A DNA stretch of 64,000 nucleotides from Paenibacillus illinoisensis NBRC 15959 (GCF_004000925.1 NZ_BIME01000003.1:496001-560000), one strand, 5' to 3'; counted from the stretch's first letter, positions 27,209 through 35,865 are shown. Notes: a model not told the origin generated them from the letters alone. A program made the numbers and translations.

Positions 27209-27343
27209 CAAAAAATATGGATACATACTATCGGGAGACAAGCTGAAGGGAAGCACTAGATTCAATACGTATCTTACGTTAAGCAATAAAACAGCAAAAA
27301 TGTATCCTGTTCATGCTTACACAAAACAGACAAGCGTAACATC

Positions 27344-27380
27344 AAAAAGCCACATTCAATCTTAATTGAATGTGGCTTTT
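27344..27380 (-). terminator. Terminator of the Nik/Cnt-type transporter operon
   Basis: A perfect stem of AAAAGCCACATTCAAT (27345-27360) with ATTGAATGTGGCTTTT (27365-27380) and a 4-nt loop, T-run in both directions. It lies about 40 bp after the stop of the last operon gene. Confidence 0.88.
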
Positions 27381-27418
27381 GAGATATACGTGTGTATACC
27401 TACGTTTTGGGCTTCTAC

Positions 27419-28273
27419 TCAGAAGATTGAGATGAGTTCCTTCGTATACGGATGACGTTCTTCTGCGAACAGCGCATCCGCACCAAATCGATCAACGATT
27501 CGTCCTTCTCTCATCACGATGATACGCTGACTCATACGGTGTACGGCAGCCAGATCATGCGAGATGAACAAATATGAAAGTCCCAGTGAAGTCCGTAGGT
27601 CGGTTAATAATTGCAGTACAGCGCCCTGTGATATCACATCCAGGCTGGCTGTTGGTTCGTCAAGAACGATAACGTCCGGCTCAATGCCAATCGCACGTGC
27701 GATGGTTACACGCTGACGCTGCCCGCCGCTTAACTCATGCGGATAACGCCCAGCCAGCTCACTTGGAAGCTCGACGGCTTCAAGCAACTGCCGCACGTAG
27801 GCGTCCTTCGATGTATAAGCGAAGTGGGACAGCTTAGCGTCTCTTCCGAACTGCTCATACGGGTCGATTAATGAATCAGCAATCTTCAGCTTTGGATTCA
27901 GCGCCGCAGCCGGATTCTGAAACACAATCTGGATCTTCCTGCGATGTGGGCGCAAGCGTCGGCCGCTAAGCCGCGCAATGTCCTCACCACCAAGCATGAT
28001 CGAGCCGGAATCAGCATCTTCGATCCGCAGCAGACAGCGAGCGAGCGTACTCTTGCCACAGCCGCTCTCGCCAACCAGTCCGAGGCACTCGCCTTGGTTT
28101 AAGGTGAAAGAGACACCGTTAACAGCTGGACGCTCAGCGCCAGCATAGGTGCGGCTGAGATGTTCCACTCCCAGCACGGGTTGGGCAGACAACTCGGATT
28201 CCCCCTTGTCCTGTTGGACAGATGGCTCAACCGGCAATGATTCCTTATGGTACTCCATTTCGCTTGTCTTCAT
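27419..28273 (-). CDS. Nickel/metallophore-type ABC transporter, second ATP-binding protein (DppF/NikE-like)
   Basis: This 284-residue ABC ATPase has Walker A GLVGESGCGKSTLARCL, Q loop VFQNPAAALNPKL, signature LSGGQRQRVTIARAIG, Walker B VIVLDEPTASLD and LFISHDLAAVHRMS. It is of the oligopeptide/nickel family. It overlaps the upstream ATPase gene by 4 nt and is the last of five genes. Acts with 28270-29070 as the ATPase heterodimer. Confidence 0.92.
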   Translation of the reverse strand: MKTSEMEYHKESLPVEPSVQQDKGESELSAQPVLGVEHLSRTYAGAERPAVNGVSFTLNQGECLGLVGESGCGKSTLARCLLRIEDADSGSIMLGGEDIARLSGRRLRPHRRKIQIVFQNPAAALNPKLKIADSLIDPYEQFGRDAKLSHFAYTSKDAYVRQLLEAVELPSELAGRYPHELSGGQRQRVTIARAIGIEPDVIVLDEPTASLDVISQGAVLQLLTDLRTSLGLSYLFISHDLAAVHRMSQRIIVMREGRIVDRFGADALFAEERHPYTKELISIF

Positions 28274-29070
28274 TGCGTTTCCGCCTCCTTCAGACCCGAT
28301 TTTAACGAGCGGCTCAGGACAGGAGCTGCTTCAATCAGTTGACGTGTATACTCATGCTGCGGATGGTCCAGAATACGGTGCTTCCCGCCCGATTCGACGA
28401 TCTGTCCTTCCTTCATAACTGCTAGCCGATTGGCGTAACGGCGCACATGACGCCAGTCGTGTGTAATGAACAGAATGGCGCAGCCAGTCTCTGCCTGCTT
28501 ACGTGCCAGCAGCTCCAGCACGCGGTGACCCGAGACGCTGTCGAGCGCCGTAGTCGCCTCGTCGGCAATTAGCAGCCTTGGCGATAGCATAAGCGATGTT
28601 GCGATGGATGCACGCTGAAGCTGACCACCGCTCAACTGGAACGGATAGCGGCGCAGCAGCTCTGCTCCAAGTCCAACGGACTCCAGCGCCTCGATGGCGC
28701 GTTTACGCCGGACAGCAGAAGACTTTTCTCCATGGATCTTCTGGTATTCGTCAAAGTGTCCGCCAATACTGCGAAACGGCGTGAACGCTCCCTGATAATC
28801 CTGAAAAATATATGAGATGCAGCTTCCCCGCAGGGCGCGCATCTCCTTCGGTTTACATTCGAGCAGGTTGCTGCCTTCAAACATGATTCGCCCCGCTGCG
28901 TGCAGGTTGGATGGAAGCAGTTGACCGATCGACTGTGAGAGAAGACTTTTGCCACTACCGCTCTGCCCAACCAGCGCCATGAATTCGCCTTCTCGAACGG
29001 CGAGAGAGACGCTGTCGACAATGGTATGATCACGGCTGAAGATGCTCAGTTCCTCAATGGAGAGAATCAC
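28270..29070 (-). CDS. Nickel/metallophore-type ABC transporter, first ATP-binding protein (DppD/NikD-like)
   Basis: This 266-residue ABC ATPase has Walker A ALVGQSGSGKSLLSQSI, signature LSGGQLQRASIATSLM, Walker B LLIADEATTALD and ILFITHDWRHVRRYA. The start is a GTG overlapping the permease stop by 4 nt. DEATTALD and HDW are typical of the NikD/CntD type, whose members serve nickel or metal-opine importers. Confidence 0.92.
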   Translation of the reverse strand: MILSIEELSIFSRDHTIVDSVSLAVREGEFMALVGQSGSGKSLLSQSIGQLLPSNLHAAGRIMFEGSNLLECKPKEMRALRGSCISYIFQDYQGAFTPFRSIGGHFDEYQKIHGEKSSAVRRKRAIEALESVGLGAELLRRYPFQLSGGQLQRASIATSLMLSPRLLIADEATTALDSVSGHRVLELLARKQAETGCAILFITHDWRHVRRYANRLAVMKEGQIVESGGKHRILDHPQHEYTRQLIEAAPVLSRSLKSGLKEAETQ

Positions 29071-29924
29071 GGCTGCACCTCCTTTTTCACGTCAAAGCGG
29101 TCTCTCAGATAGTCGCCGAGCATATTCGCAAGCAGTACTACCACTACGATGGCTAGACCCGGATAGACCATAAGCTCTGGCCGTGACTGGAAGTATGGTC
29201 TGGAGTCATTCAGCATAGCTCCCCATTCAGGCGTCGGTGGCTGAGCCCCAAGTCCGATGTAGGACAACGATGAGATGAGTAGAATGATCTTCCCCAGATC
29301 GAGGCTTGCCAGTACGAGCACATGCCCGGCAATATGCGGGAGCAGATGCTTGGTCATAATGCGTGCGTCTGACAGTCCATTGGTTCGTGCGATACGAATG
29401 TAGTCCTTTTGCGACTCGGACAGAACGGTGCTGCGGACAAGGCGTGCATAGCTGACCCATTTGACGATCACGATCGCCAGCACCAAATTACCGATACCCG
29501 CCCCAAGCAGCCCACTCAGCACGATAGCAACAATCGTGTCAGGAAAGGCAAGGAAGCCATCAGCGATTCGCATAAAAAGCTTATCCACCCAACCACGCTT
29601 GTATCCCGCAATCAGGCCAAACGGAATGCCAATGAGCAGTGCCGCTCCGAGCGCCAGCAGACTATAACCGAGCGTCTGGCCGCCTCCAAGCAGCAGCCTT
29701 GTCAGAACGTCTCGACCCAGATGGTCGGTGCCAAATGGATGGAGAGCACTTGCACCCTGCAGCCGTCCGCGCAAATCGGTTAGTGTAGGGTCATGCTTAA
29801 GATAAACAAAGGCATATATGGAGGCCCCGATGATCAGCAGCACAAATAGCAAGGCGGTGATCGCCTGTATGCTGTGTTTTTTCGATTTTTTAGCGGCCAG
29901 TGGGCGCAGAAGCATCGTTTTCAT
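29067..29924 (-). CDS. Nickel/metallophore-type ABC transporter permease (NikC-like)
   Basis: This 285-residue protein has an N-terminal basic segment and membrane span, then the BPD_transp_1 fold with FGTDHLGRDVLTRLLLGGGQTLGYSLLA (DppC hallmark) and the EAA loop RIARTNGLSDARIMTKHLLPHIAGHV. Five to six spans. It is fourth from the end of the operon and overlaps both neighbours by 4 nt. Confidence 0.93.
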   Translation of the reverse strand: MKTMLLRPLAAKKSKKHSIQAITALLFVLLIIGASIYAFVYLKHDPTLTDLRGRLQGASALHPFGTDHLGRDVLTRLLLGGGQTLGYSLLALGAALLIGIPFGLIAGYKRGWVDKLFMRIADGFLAFPDTIVAIVLSGLLGAGIGNLVLAIVIVKWVSYARLVRSTVLSESQKDYIRIARTNGLSDARIMTKHLLPHIAGHVLVLASLDLGKIILLISSLSYIGLGAQPPTPEWGAMLNDSRPYFQSRPELMVYPGLAIVVVVLLANMLGDYLRDRFDVKKEVQP

Positions 29925-30868
29925 CGGTGGGCCTCCCTTTCCTTGAGTTTCATTTCCGGATTCAAATATCGATAGGACAGATCAACTGCCGTATTTACGA
30001 AGAATACAACGACCGCCATGATCAGAATGTAACCCTGAATCAATGGATAGTCGCGCTGGCGGATGGCATCAACGACGAGCTTGCCAATGCCCGGATAGGC
30101 AAACAGTACCTCGATAACGACGACTCCTCCAATGAGACTTCCCAGACTGACACCGAACACTGTAATGACGGGTGGCAAACTGTGGCGAAAAGCATGTAAA
30201 AAGAAGATGCGGCCTTCGGATAACCCTCTCGCCCTGGCGGACCGAACGAACTCCTGGCTCAGTGAATCCAGCAGGCTGGAACGCAAAAGACGCACATAAA
30301 CGCTGGAGATGGCAAGTCCCAGCGTCAGAGATGGCAAAATAAGTGATGCGAATCCGTCCCGCCCCATGGTCGGCAGACTGCCGAAGCGCACGCCGAACAG
30401 GTCGATCAGAATGAGGCCCAGCCAGAAGCTTGGTACCGCTGCACCTACAATGGACAGCATGCGGCTGCCCCGGTCGATCCAGCTGCCACGATGCAATGCC
30501 GACAGGGATCCAAGCGGGATCGCCACAACCAGCATGACCAGCAGAGCTCCGATTGTCAGTTCCGCTGTAGCCGGAAGCGCCCGCATGAGCGTCTGCATAA
30601 CCGGCTGCCCTGTCGAGTACGATACGCCGAAGTCCAGGCGGATGAAGTCCAGCAGCCAATTGCCAAATTGAACAGGCAGGGAATCATTGAAGCCCATTTC
30701 TTCACGCATAGCCTCAACCTGTTCCTGACTGACGGACAGTTCGTCCACATTCAGAATGGTCAGCACCGGGTCCCCTGGAGCCAGACGGATGAACAGGAAA
30801 CTCACGAACATAATGAATAGTAGAAAAATAAAAACTTCAAGAAACTTGCGAAGCAAAATGCGAAACAT
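29921..30868 (-). CDS. Nickel/metallophore-type ABC transporter permease (NikB-like)
   Basis: This 315-residue permease of the DppB type has an N-terminal span with FIRLAPGDPVLTILNVDELSVSQEQVEAMREEMGFNDSLPVQFGNWL and an EAA loop SARARGLSEGRIFFLHAFRHSLPPVI. Six spans. Its ATG overlaps the stop of the binding-protein gene by 1 nt and its end overlaps the next permease gene by 4 nt. Confidence 0.93.
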   Translation of the reverse strand: MFRILLRKFLEVFIFLLFIMFVSFLFIRLAPGDPVLTILNVDELSVSQEQVEAMREEMGFNDSLPVQFGNWLLDFIRLDFGVSYSTGQPVMQTLMRALPATAELTIGALLVMLVVAIPLGSLSALHRGSWIDRGSRMLSIVGAAVPSFWLGLILIDLFGVRFGSLPTMGRDGFASLILPSLTLGLAISSVYVRLLRSSLLDSLSQEFVRSARARGLSEGRIFFLHAFRHSLPPVITVFGVSLGSLIGGVVVIEVLFAYPGIGKLVVDAIRQRDYPLIQGYILIMAVVVFFVNTAVDLSYRYLNPEMKLKEREAHR

Positions 30869-32415
30869 TACATCACATCCAGCTTATTGGTGATCATGTA
30901 ATACTCACTGCGCGTGGTAACCCAGTTCTTGATCTTCTTACCGTTGTAGGCAACGATCGTACCCGGATGCAGGACAAATGAATTCAGCACGTTGTCGTGC
31001 ACGTAATTGGCGGCCTTTTCCGCAAGCTCTGCGCGCTTCTCCGGATCGACTGTGAGATTCAGCTCATCGATGATCGCCGTCAGCTCCGGATCCTCTGATC
31101 CACTGAAGTTGAGTGCACCCTTCGGATGATACGTTGCATTCAGATAGTAGCCCGCGTCACCTCGCGGTGCAGTCAGATTACTATAGGTTGCGATATCCCA
31201 ATCACGATTGGACGCCATATAATCCTCTGGCGTATCGATCTGGCGGATTTGCACATCGATGCCAATCTTCTTGGCATCAGACTGGAAGACTTGGGCTATC
31301 AATGGCAGGTCTGCGCGAGCCGAGTATGTAAGCAGCGTCAGTTGCAGTGGTTTGCCATCTTTGGTCATAACGCCGTTTTGCAGCGTGTAGCCTGCTTCCT
31401 TCAGGTAATTAACCGCAGCTTCTTCACCTGATTGTGATGCTGCCTTGTCATAGGTAGGTGCAAACGGCAGAGACGGAAGGAACGGCCCGATAGCCGACTC
31501 ACCGTGGCCAAGCAGGATGGTATCAACGATCCCCTGCCGGTCAATTAATGCATCCAGTGCACGGCGCACGTTTAGGTCCTTGATGCTTTCACGCTGCATG
31601 TTCATCGTCATCTGGTGAACGCGGAACGTGGAGGTGGACTCCACAGTCATGCCATCGATTGCTTTAAGGGATTCCAAACTTTCTACTTCTGGACGGTATA
31701 CGATGTCGACTTGTCCGGATTGAAGTGCGAGTGTACGAGCATTGGCATCCTCGTTAAACGAGAATGTTACCGAGTCGAGAGGTGAAGCACCGTCCCAGTA
31801 TTCATCGTAGCGATCCAGTGCTAGCTTGCTGCCTGGGGTAAAAGAAGTCAGCTTGAACGGGCCCGTACCAATAGGCTTGTTCACAATGTCCGGCTCACTC
31901 ACGTCTATAATCGCCGTGTTGGGATTCACCAGTTCTGAAGCGAATTCCGGGAACGGCTGTGTTGTTGTAATCTCCAGTTTGTCGCCCTCGGCTTCGATCG
32001 TGTCGATCTTAAGTGCGTTCTGAATGGCCGCACTTTCGGTCAATGCGCGCTCAAGTGATGCCTTAACAGATTCACCGGTCATCGGCTTGCCGTTCTGGAA
32101 TGTTACATCATCGCGTAGATCAATCGTCCAATGCTGGCCGTCTTCGCTTTCCCAGCTCTCAGCAAGCCATGGAGCAACGGTCAGATTGTCTTCGTCGAGA
32201 CGAACCAGCGTTTCTGTAATGCCTGCACGAAGCGGAACGTAGCTGGAGTCGACATGTGGGTCAAGCGAGTTTGTGGAAAAGTTATATAGGAAGTGAACGT
32301 TTTTGTCGGTGGATGGCTGCGCAGCGGGACTCGTTTCGGAAGATCCACAGGCGCTCAGCAGTCCGGCGCTCAGGACCAGGGAGGTCAGCACCAGCAGCGG
32401 CGTCTTTTTATTCAA
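30868..32415 (-). CDS. Nickel/metallophore-type ABC transporter, substrate-binding lipoprotein (NikA/CntA-like)
   Basis: This 515-residue SBP_bac_5 protein has a lipobox LSAGLLSAC and the order FSTNSLDPHVDSSYVPLRAGITETLVRLDEDN, then NVRRALDALIDRQGIVDTILLG, then DIATYSNLTAPRGDAGYYLNATYHPKG. The last segment is typical of the NikA/CntA branch that binds nickel, cobalt or zinc chelated by histidine or opine metallophores. The start is a TTG at 32415 with GAGAGGGG 7 nt upstream. A Zur-type box lies in its promoter, so zinc import is likely. No opine synthesis genes (cntKLM) are in the window. Confidence 0.88.
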   Translation of the reverse strand: MNKKTPLLVLTSLVLSAGLLSACGSSETSPAAQPSTDKNVHFLYNFSTNSLDPHVDSSYVPLRAGITETLVRLDEDNLTVAPWLAESWESEDGQHWTIDLRDDVTFQNGKPMTGESVKASLERALTESAAIQNALKIDTIEAEGDKLEITTTQPFPEFASELVNPNTAIIDVSEPDIVNKPIGTGPFKLTSFTPGSKLALDRYDEYWDGASPLDSVTFSFNEDANARTLALQSGQVDIVYRPEVESLESLKAIDGMTVESTSTFRVHQMTMNMQRESIKDLNVRRALDALIDRQGIVDTILLGHGESAIGPFLPSLPFAPTYDKAASQSGEEAAVNYLKEAGYTLQNGVMTKDGKPLQLTLLTYSARADLPLIAQVFQSDAKKIGIDVQIRQIDTPEDYMASNRDWDIATYSNLTAPRGDAGYYLNATYHPKGALNFSGSEDPELTAIIDELNLTVDPEKRAELAEKAANYVHDNVLNSFVLHPGTIVAYNGKKIKNWVTTRSEYYMITNKLDVM

Positions 32416-32449
32416 GGTAATGCCCCTCTCTCTTAATCGTTGTCTTAAT

Positions 32450-32462
32450 CGTAATTATTATT
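32450..32462. promoter_or_regulatory. Degenerate second Zur-type half site
   Basis: CGTAATTATTATT keeps one full half (CGTAAT-T-ATTA) of the Zur palindrome and degrades in the other. It lies between the promoter and the TTG start, about 38 bp from the main box. Confidence 0.35.
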
Positions 32463-32480
32463 ATTTAAACAATGAGTATT

Positions 32481-32509
32481 ATCATATCGTAATGATTACG
32501 TTTTGACAA
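32481..32509 (-). promoter_or_regulatory. Promoter of the Nik/Cnt-type operon with an embedded Zur-type operator
   Basis: On the minus strand -35 TTGTCA (32504-32509) and -10 TATGAT (32481-32486) are spaced by exactly 17 bp. The spacer holds the perfect 6-1-6 palindrome CGTAATGATTACG (plus-strand 32488-32500), matching the Firmicutes Zur consensus TCGTAATnATTACGA. Bound repressor would block RNA polymerase directly when zinc is plentiful. Confidence 0.75.
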
Positions 32510-32533
32510 GAGATATGTTGGTGTTGGAATGCA

Positions 32534-32566
32534 GAAAAAATCCGTCTCTCAAATGAGAACGGATTC
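32534..32566 (-). terminator. Terminator at the end of the toxin island transcript
   Basis: On the minus strand AATCCGT...ACGGATT with inner CTCA/TGAG pairs, followed by TTTTTT. It follows the short frame ending at 32643 and isolates the island from the metal operon promoter. Confidence 0.8.
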
Positions 32567-32642
32567 TTCATGTTTCTTGTTACATATGAGGGCTTTATTA
32601 GAGGCAGTCCCTTTATTCTAGTTTAAAAAAACGGTCCAAGGC

Positions 32643-32738
32643 TCATTTTTCAGCTATTTCCAGATCAACGTCATATCCGAGCGCACGATAACCGTTGAAG
32701 AAGGGATACGATGTTTTCAAACCATATGTAGTGATCAA
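32643..32738 (-). CDS. Possible 31-residue small protein or gene remnant with TTG start
   Basis: A strong GGGGAGG (32747-32753) lies 8 nt before a TTG that opens a 31-codon frame, reading ITTYGLKTSYPFFNGYRALGY after the start and ending DVDLEIAEK. A terminator follows about 80 bp later on the same strand. It could be a real micro-gene or the C-terminal remnant of an immunity or toxin gene. I do not recognise the sequence. Confidence 0.35.
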   Translation of the reverse strand: MITTYGLKTSYPFFNGYRALGYDVDLEIAEK

Positions 32739-32926
32739 TATTAATTCCTCCCCCTATAGAGATAACTATTCTAATTCCTAATAACTTTCCACATAAAAAT
32801 ACCAACCTCAGAATATAAACCGAATTGTACTTTCACCAATAAATGCGCTAGGTAAAATATCTTGTATACTCATATTTTAAATCCAACCCGAATAAGGGCT
32901 ATCCATAATTCATGGATTGCTGCTTC

Positions 32927-33442
32927 CTAGTGCTCATCCCGCCCTTTTTGATCCATATGATCCAATTCAATATCGCTAATATCTTGTACTGAAATATTTA
33001 AATGTCTCCAATACTTAAGAGGATAAGCTGTACCACTTACAACCAATTCGCCTTGTCTTATGGTGAAACTCCCGCCTCGTTCAAAGAATTTTATCATCGG
33101 GTCATAGATGTCAATGTATTGTATCGCTTCATCCACTCCTTGATCTGCTAATTCGGAGATTTCTAAATAACCGTAACAAATCACCTTCACATAAGGATGT
33201 TGTATCATGTCCAGTTTTGAATAGGCTCGATACACTTTTTCATCTATGGCTTTTCCAAGAGTTTTGGCAAAACTAAATAGGGGGTAATGATCTACTGAAA
33301 CATCCATCTTATTTATAAATTGATTAACACGTCTCAGATATTCTTTAATCAGAACATGAAACGATTTTAGTGAATTTTCTTCGGTATTCTCAAATGAAAT
33401 AGACGACAAACGATCAATAGCTGTGTTTAGTAGATACCCCAT
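32927..33442 (-). CDS. Hypothetical protein in the toxin island, possible second immunity protein
   Basis: A 171-residue protein starting MGYLLNTAIDRLSSISF, with AGGAG 8 nt before the ATG at 33442 (the longer frame to 33556 lacks a ribosome site). The first part is helical (HVLIKEYLRRVNQFINKMDVSVDHYPLFSFAKTLGKAIDEKVYRAY), while the end is strand-rich (FFERGGSFTIRQGELVVSGTAYPLKYWRHLNISVQDI). It is soluble, without signal peptide. Position downstream of the toxin and first immunity gene suggests, but does not show, an immunity role. Confidence 0.65.
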   Translation of the reverse strand: MGYLLNTAIDRLSSISFENTEENSLKSFHVLIKEYLRRVNQFINKMDVSVDHYPLFSFAKTLGKAIDEKVYRAYSKLDMIQHPYVKVICYGYLEISELADQGVDEAIQYIDIYDPMIKFFERGGSFTIRQGELVVSGTAYPLKYWRHLNISVQDISDIELDHMDQKGRDEH

Positions 33443-33599
33443 GCGTTGCTCTCCTCTCGATCGACTATTAAACCTATTTAGAGTTGCGAGGTAACGACTG
33501 AATAACGCAGCCCTAGCATCTGCGTTATCGTTTGAAAGTATGTTCCTTGATCTCAATCAATCGTCAGTCGTATTCGATATACACTCTACAACAGTTCGT

Positions 33600-33820
33600 T
33601 TAGGTTAATTCTAAAAATGTTGATATCTGATATGCTGTTTCTGAGAGAGAGCAGAGCAATATTCTTAACATTTTCATCCTAAATTCGGATTGGTGATTGT
33701 GTAATAATTCTCTTTGGATTTCATAAGAGTCTTCTGTGAAAAAGTCTCTTAGAAAACCCACAATAATTCTGCTAATTTTTTCGTGGATTTTTTATAAAAT
33801 AGGTACAAGTCTAAATCCAT
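33600..33820 (-). pseudogene. Frameshifted small ORF in the toxin island
   Basis: CTCCCTCC on the plus strand (33825-33832) is a strong GGAGGGAG ribosome site before an ATG at 33820. The frame MDLDLYLFYKKSTKKLAELLWVF stops at about 33750. One base shifted, the frame continues FLRDFFTEDSYEIQRELLHNHQ and on to a TAA at 33600. Together they would make about 73 residues. This looks like a small gene broken by a single-base indel, probably an immunity or accessory gene. Confidence 0.45.
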
Positions 33821-33887
33821 ACTACTCCCTCCGGAAACGTATAAAAACACTAAAGTAATACGTAGATAGCGCCTACTTTACATTAAT

Positions 33888-34376
33888 TCAAATCGTTTTC
33901 GGATCTTTGTAGCACCACTCAGAGTCATAAGTCATCGAATTTATCTTTTGTATATCCTCCCAGGTGTAGACCCAATCGTTATCAGCCACCCAAAAATAGT
34001 CTGATCTATTAAGATTCAGGTATTCGTAAACAAAACGAAGAATGATCCCTTCAGCTCCAAACACTTCTTCTATTGTCCCCACTCGAATGAGTTCGTAATT
34101 AGGATCCAAATCAAGATCTTCATAGTCACTGAATACTACACTCTTATTTTCTTTTGCCTTCACATACATAATGAATTGATGATTATTCTCCTCACTATTA
34201 AAAGAATGAGCCAGTATGTTCAAAGTTGTAGAAGAAAATTTTCCGTTTACAAGATTTTTATGATTATCAAATATAAGTCGGTTACCGGAGTTAAAAGTAG
34301 CGATCATAGTATCCGACAAAAATTTTTCTGGCGAATACTTTTCACGCTCCGTTAAGAAAAATGCAGTAGTTCCCAT
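33888..34376 (-). CDS. Probable immunity protein for the adjacent WXG-nuclease toxin
   Basis: A 162-residue soluble acidic protein, MGTTAFFLTEREKYSPEKFLSDTMIATFNSG..., rich in Asp, Glu, Asn and Tyr near the C-terminus (YFWVADNDWVYTWEDIQKINS). Its ATG directly abuts the toxin stop codon with no gap; GGGAGG lies inside the toxin's last codons. This tight coupling is the classical place for the cognate immunity gene of a polymorphic toxin. I do not recognise a named immunity family. Confidence 0.7.
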   Translation of the reverse strand: MGTTAFFLTEREKYSPEKFLSDTMIATFNSGNRLIFDNHKNLVNGKFSSTTLNILAHSFNSEENNHQFIMYVKAKENKSVVFSDYEDLDLDPNYELIRVGTIEEVFGAEGIILRFVYEYLNLNRSDYFWVADNDWVYTWEDIQKINSMTYDSEWCYKDPKTI

Positions 34377-35672
34377 TTATTTTATTACCTCCCTTAATTT
34401 TTCCAACGAATTGACGACAGTAACGCCATATGACCTAATATCTTTTAACATGCTCTCATGCTCATCTCTTAGTTTATTTAAGGGTTTATCAATATATAGG
34501 ACAATTTTTTTGTTCTCAGGATTGAAGAAATCAGGATGATCACGCTGAGTCATTTTCAAAAATTGCTCAGAGTCTACAGCCTTAATTGAAGCCTTCACTT
34601 CAATTATTACATCTTTTGTAACAACATCTAAATCTCCGGCTGGTTGACCGTCCTTTTTTAATACCTTTTGTCCAAATCCAACGATTTCTGTTTCGTTTCT
34701 TACAAAATTTGCAACCTTTGCTTCTGTCGCTTTACCAATGTTAGAGCTTCCCAAAAAATTATCAACATCCCTATTAATATTCTTTGGATGCTGATCTACC
34801 CATGTGAGTTCAGCCCCAGCAAGGTTAGTGTACGTTGTTTTGTTCTTTTCCTTAACTAGAGTTTCGCTATTGGTAAGCTTTTGTGTATTCCCACGAGCCC
34901 CAGTCTGTTCCTTATCTTGCTTCACTTTAGCTGCCTCAATATGCTGCTTAATCTTCGCCACAGCTGGGTTGGATGATGGTAAACGGAACGGACCTTTGCT
35001 ACCCGGCATACTCCCTTTAACCATCGAAACAGCCATAAAAATCTGACTCAATTTCAGAGACGCAACCATCATCTGAGCATATTTATCCGATACAGGCTCT
35101 CCTGTAGTAGGATGAATGCCCATCTCAAATGCCTTGATCTGTAACGCAAAAATATCTTCCCCAGGCGGTTCAACTTTCACGGCTTGCATGCGATTAAAGT
35201 CCAGATTTCCCTGATCCCTCTCATAAGCCTGAAGGGCAGCCTGATCTGCAACACCATTCTCTTTGACAGGAATATTTACCCACTTACCGAACATATTAAC
35301 TTTCGCCATCCGATAGCCCTTATCACCCGAACCTGAATCACCTGTTGATTTGGTCATCATAACTGCGGCACCGACTGCTCCAATTGCACCACCCAAGCTT
35401 CCCTTCTGAGCATCTGCATCTTGGAAACGCGTGGCGATATCCCTCAATTCCTTGGATGTGTTCACCATACTCTCCAGCGCTTTATCCAGTATAGGTCGTG
35501 ACTGCTCGAACTCATAGTAAAACCGCTCCTGCGTCGCGCCCATCCACATCATCTGAACGAACATGATCTGTCTCGTCAGATCACTTCGTATACTCTCCAA
35601 CTGTTGTCTTGCCTGATCCACCTGATTCGATACGTGATGTAGTTGTTCAGGGGTAACTTTGATTGTACTCAT
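34377..35672 (-). CDS. WXG100-like polymorphic toxin with C-terminal PD-(D/E)XK-type nuclease domain
   Basis: A 431-residue protein. Residues 1-95 form a WXG100-like helical hairpin (VTPEQLHHVSNQVDQARQQLESIRSDL ... MMWMGATQERFYYEFEQSRPILDKALESM) with W-M-G in the turn. Residues 96-210 hold a Gly/Ala stretch and a pre-toxin-like segment (QIKAFEMGIHPTTGEPVSDKYAQMMVASLKLSQ), and residues 330-431 a restriction-fold nuclease with AGDLDVVTKDVIIEVKASI, i.e. the D...E-x-K core. The likely path is type VII secretion with DNA or RNA cleavage in a competitor. GGAG precedes the ATG by 7 nt. No esx or ess machinery gene is in the window. Confidence 0.82.
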   Translation of the reverse strand: MSTIKVTPEQLHHVSNQVDQARQQLESIRSDLTRQIMFVQMMWMGATQERFYYEFEQSRPILDKALESMVNTSKELRDIATRFQDADAQKGSLGGAIGAVGAAVMMTKSTGDSGSGDKGYRMAKVNMFGKWVNIPVKENGVADQAALQAYERDQGNLDFNRMQAVKVEPPGEDIFALQIKAFEMGIHPTTGEPVSDKYAQMMVASLKLSQIFMAVSMVKGSMPGSKGPFRLPSSNPAVAKIKQHIEAAKVKQDKEQTGARGNTQKLTNSETLVKEKNKTTYTNLAGAELTWVDQHPKNINRDVDNFLGSSNIGKATEAKVANFVRNETEIVGFGQKVLKKDGQPAGDLDVVTKDVIIEVKASIKAVDSEQFLKMTQRDHPDFFNPENKKIVLYIDKPLNKLRDEHESMLKDIRSYGVTVVNSLEKLREVIK

Positions 35673-35865
35673 AACGTTTCTCCGCTTATTCGAAATAGGA
35701 TTCTCCTATGTTAGCAGAAGTTTTACACACATACATCCGGCTAACATCCTGATTTTCCCTATTTCATAATATTAGCTCCTGACATATCAGTCCCATGGTC
35801 CTATATGCATATACCGTGAACCTAACTAATAATATTATGTTAAATGGTATTAATAATTTTAAAAA

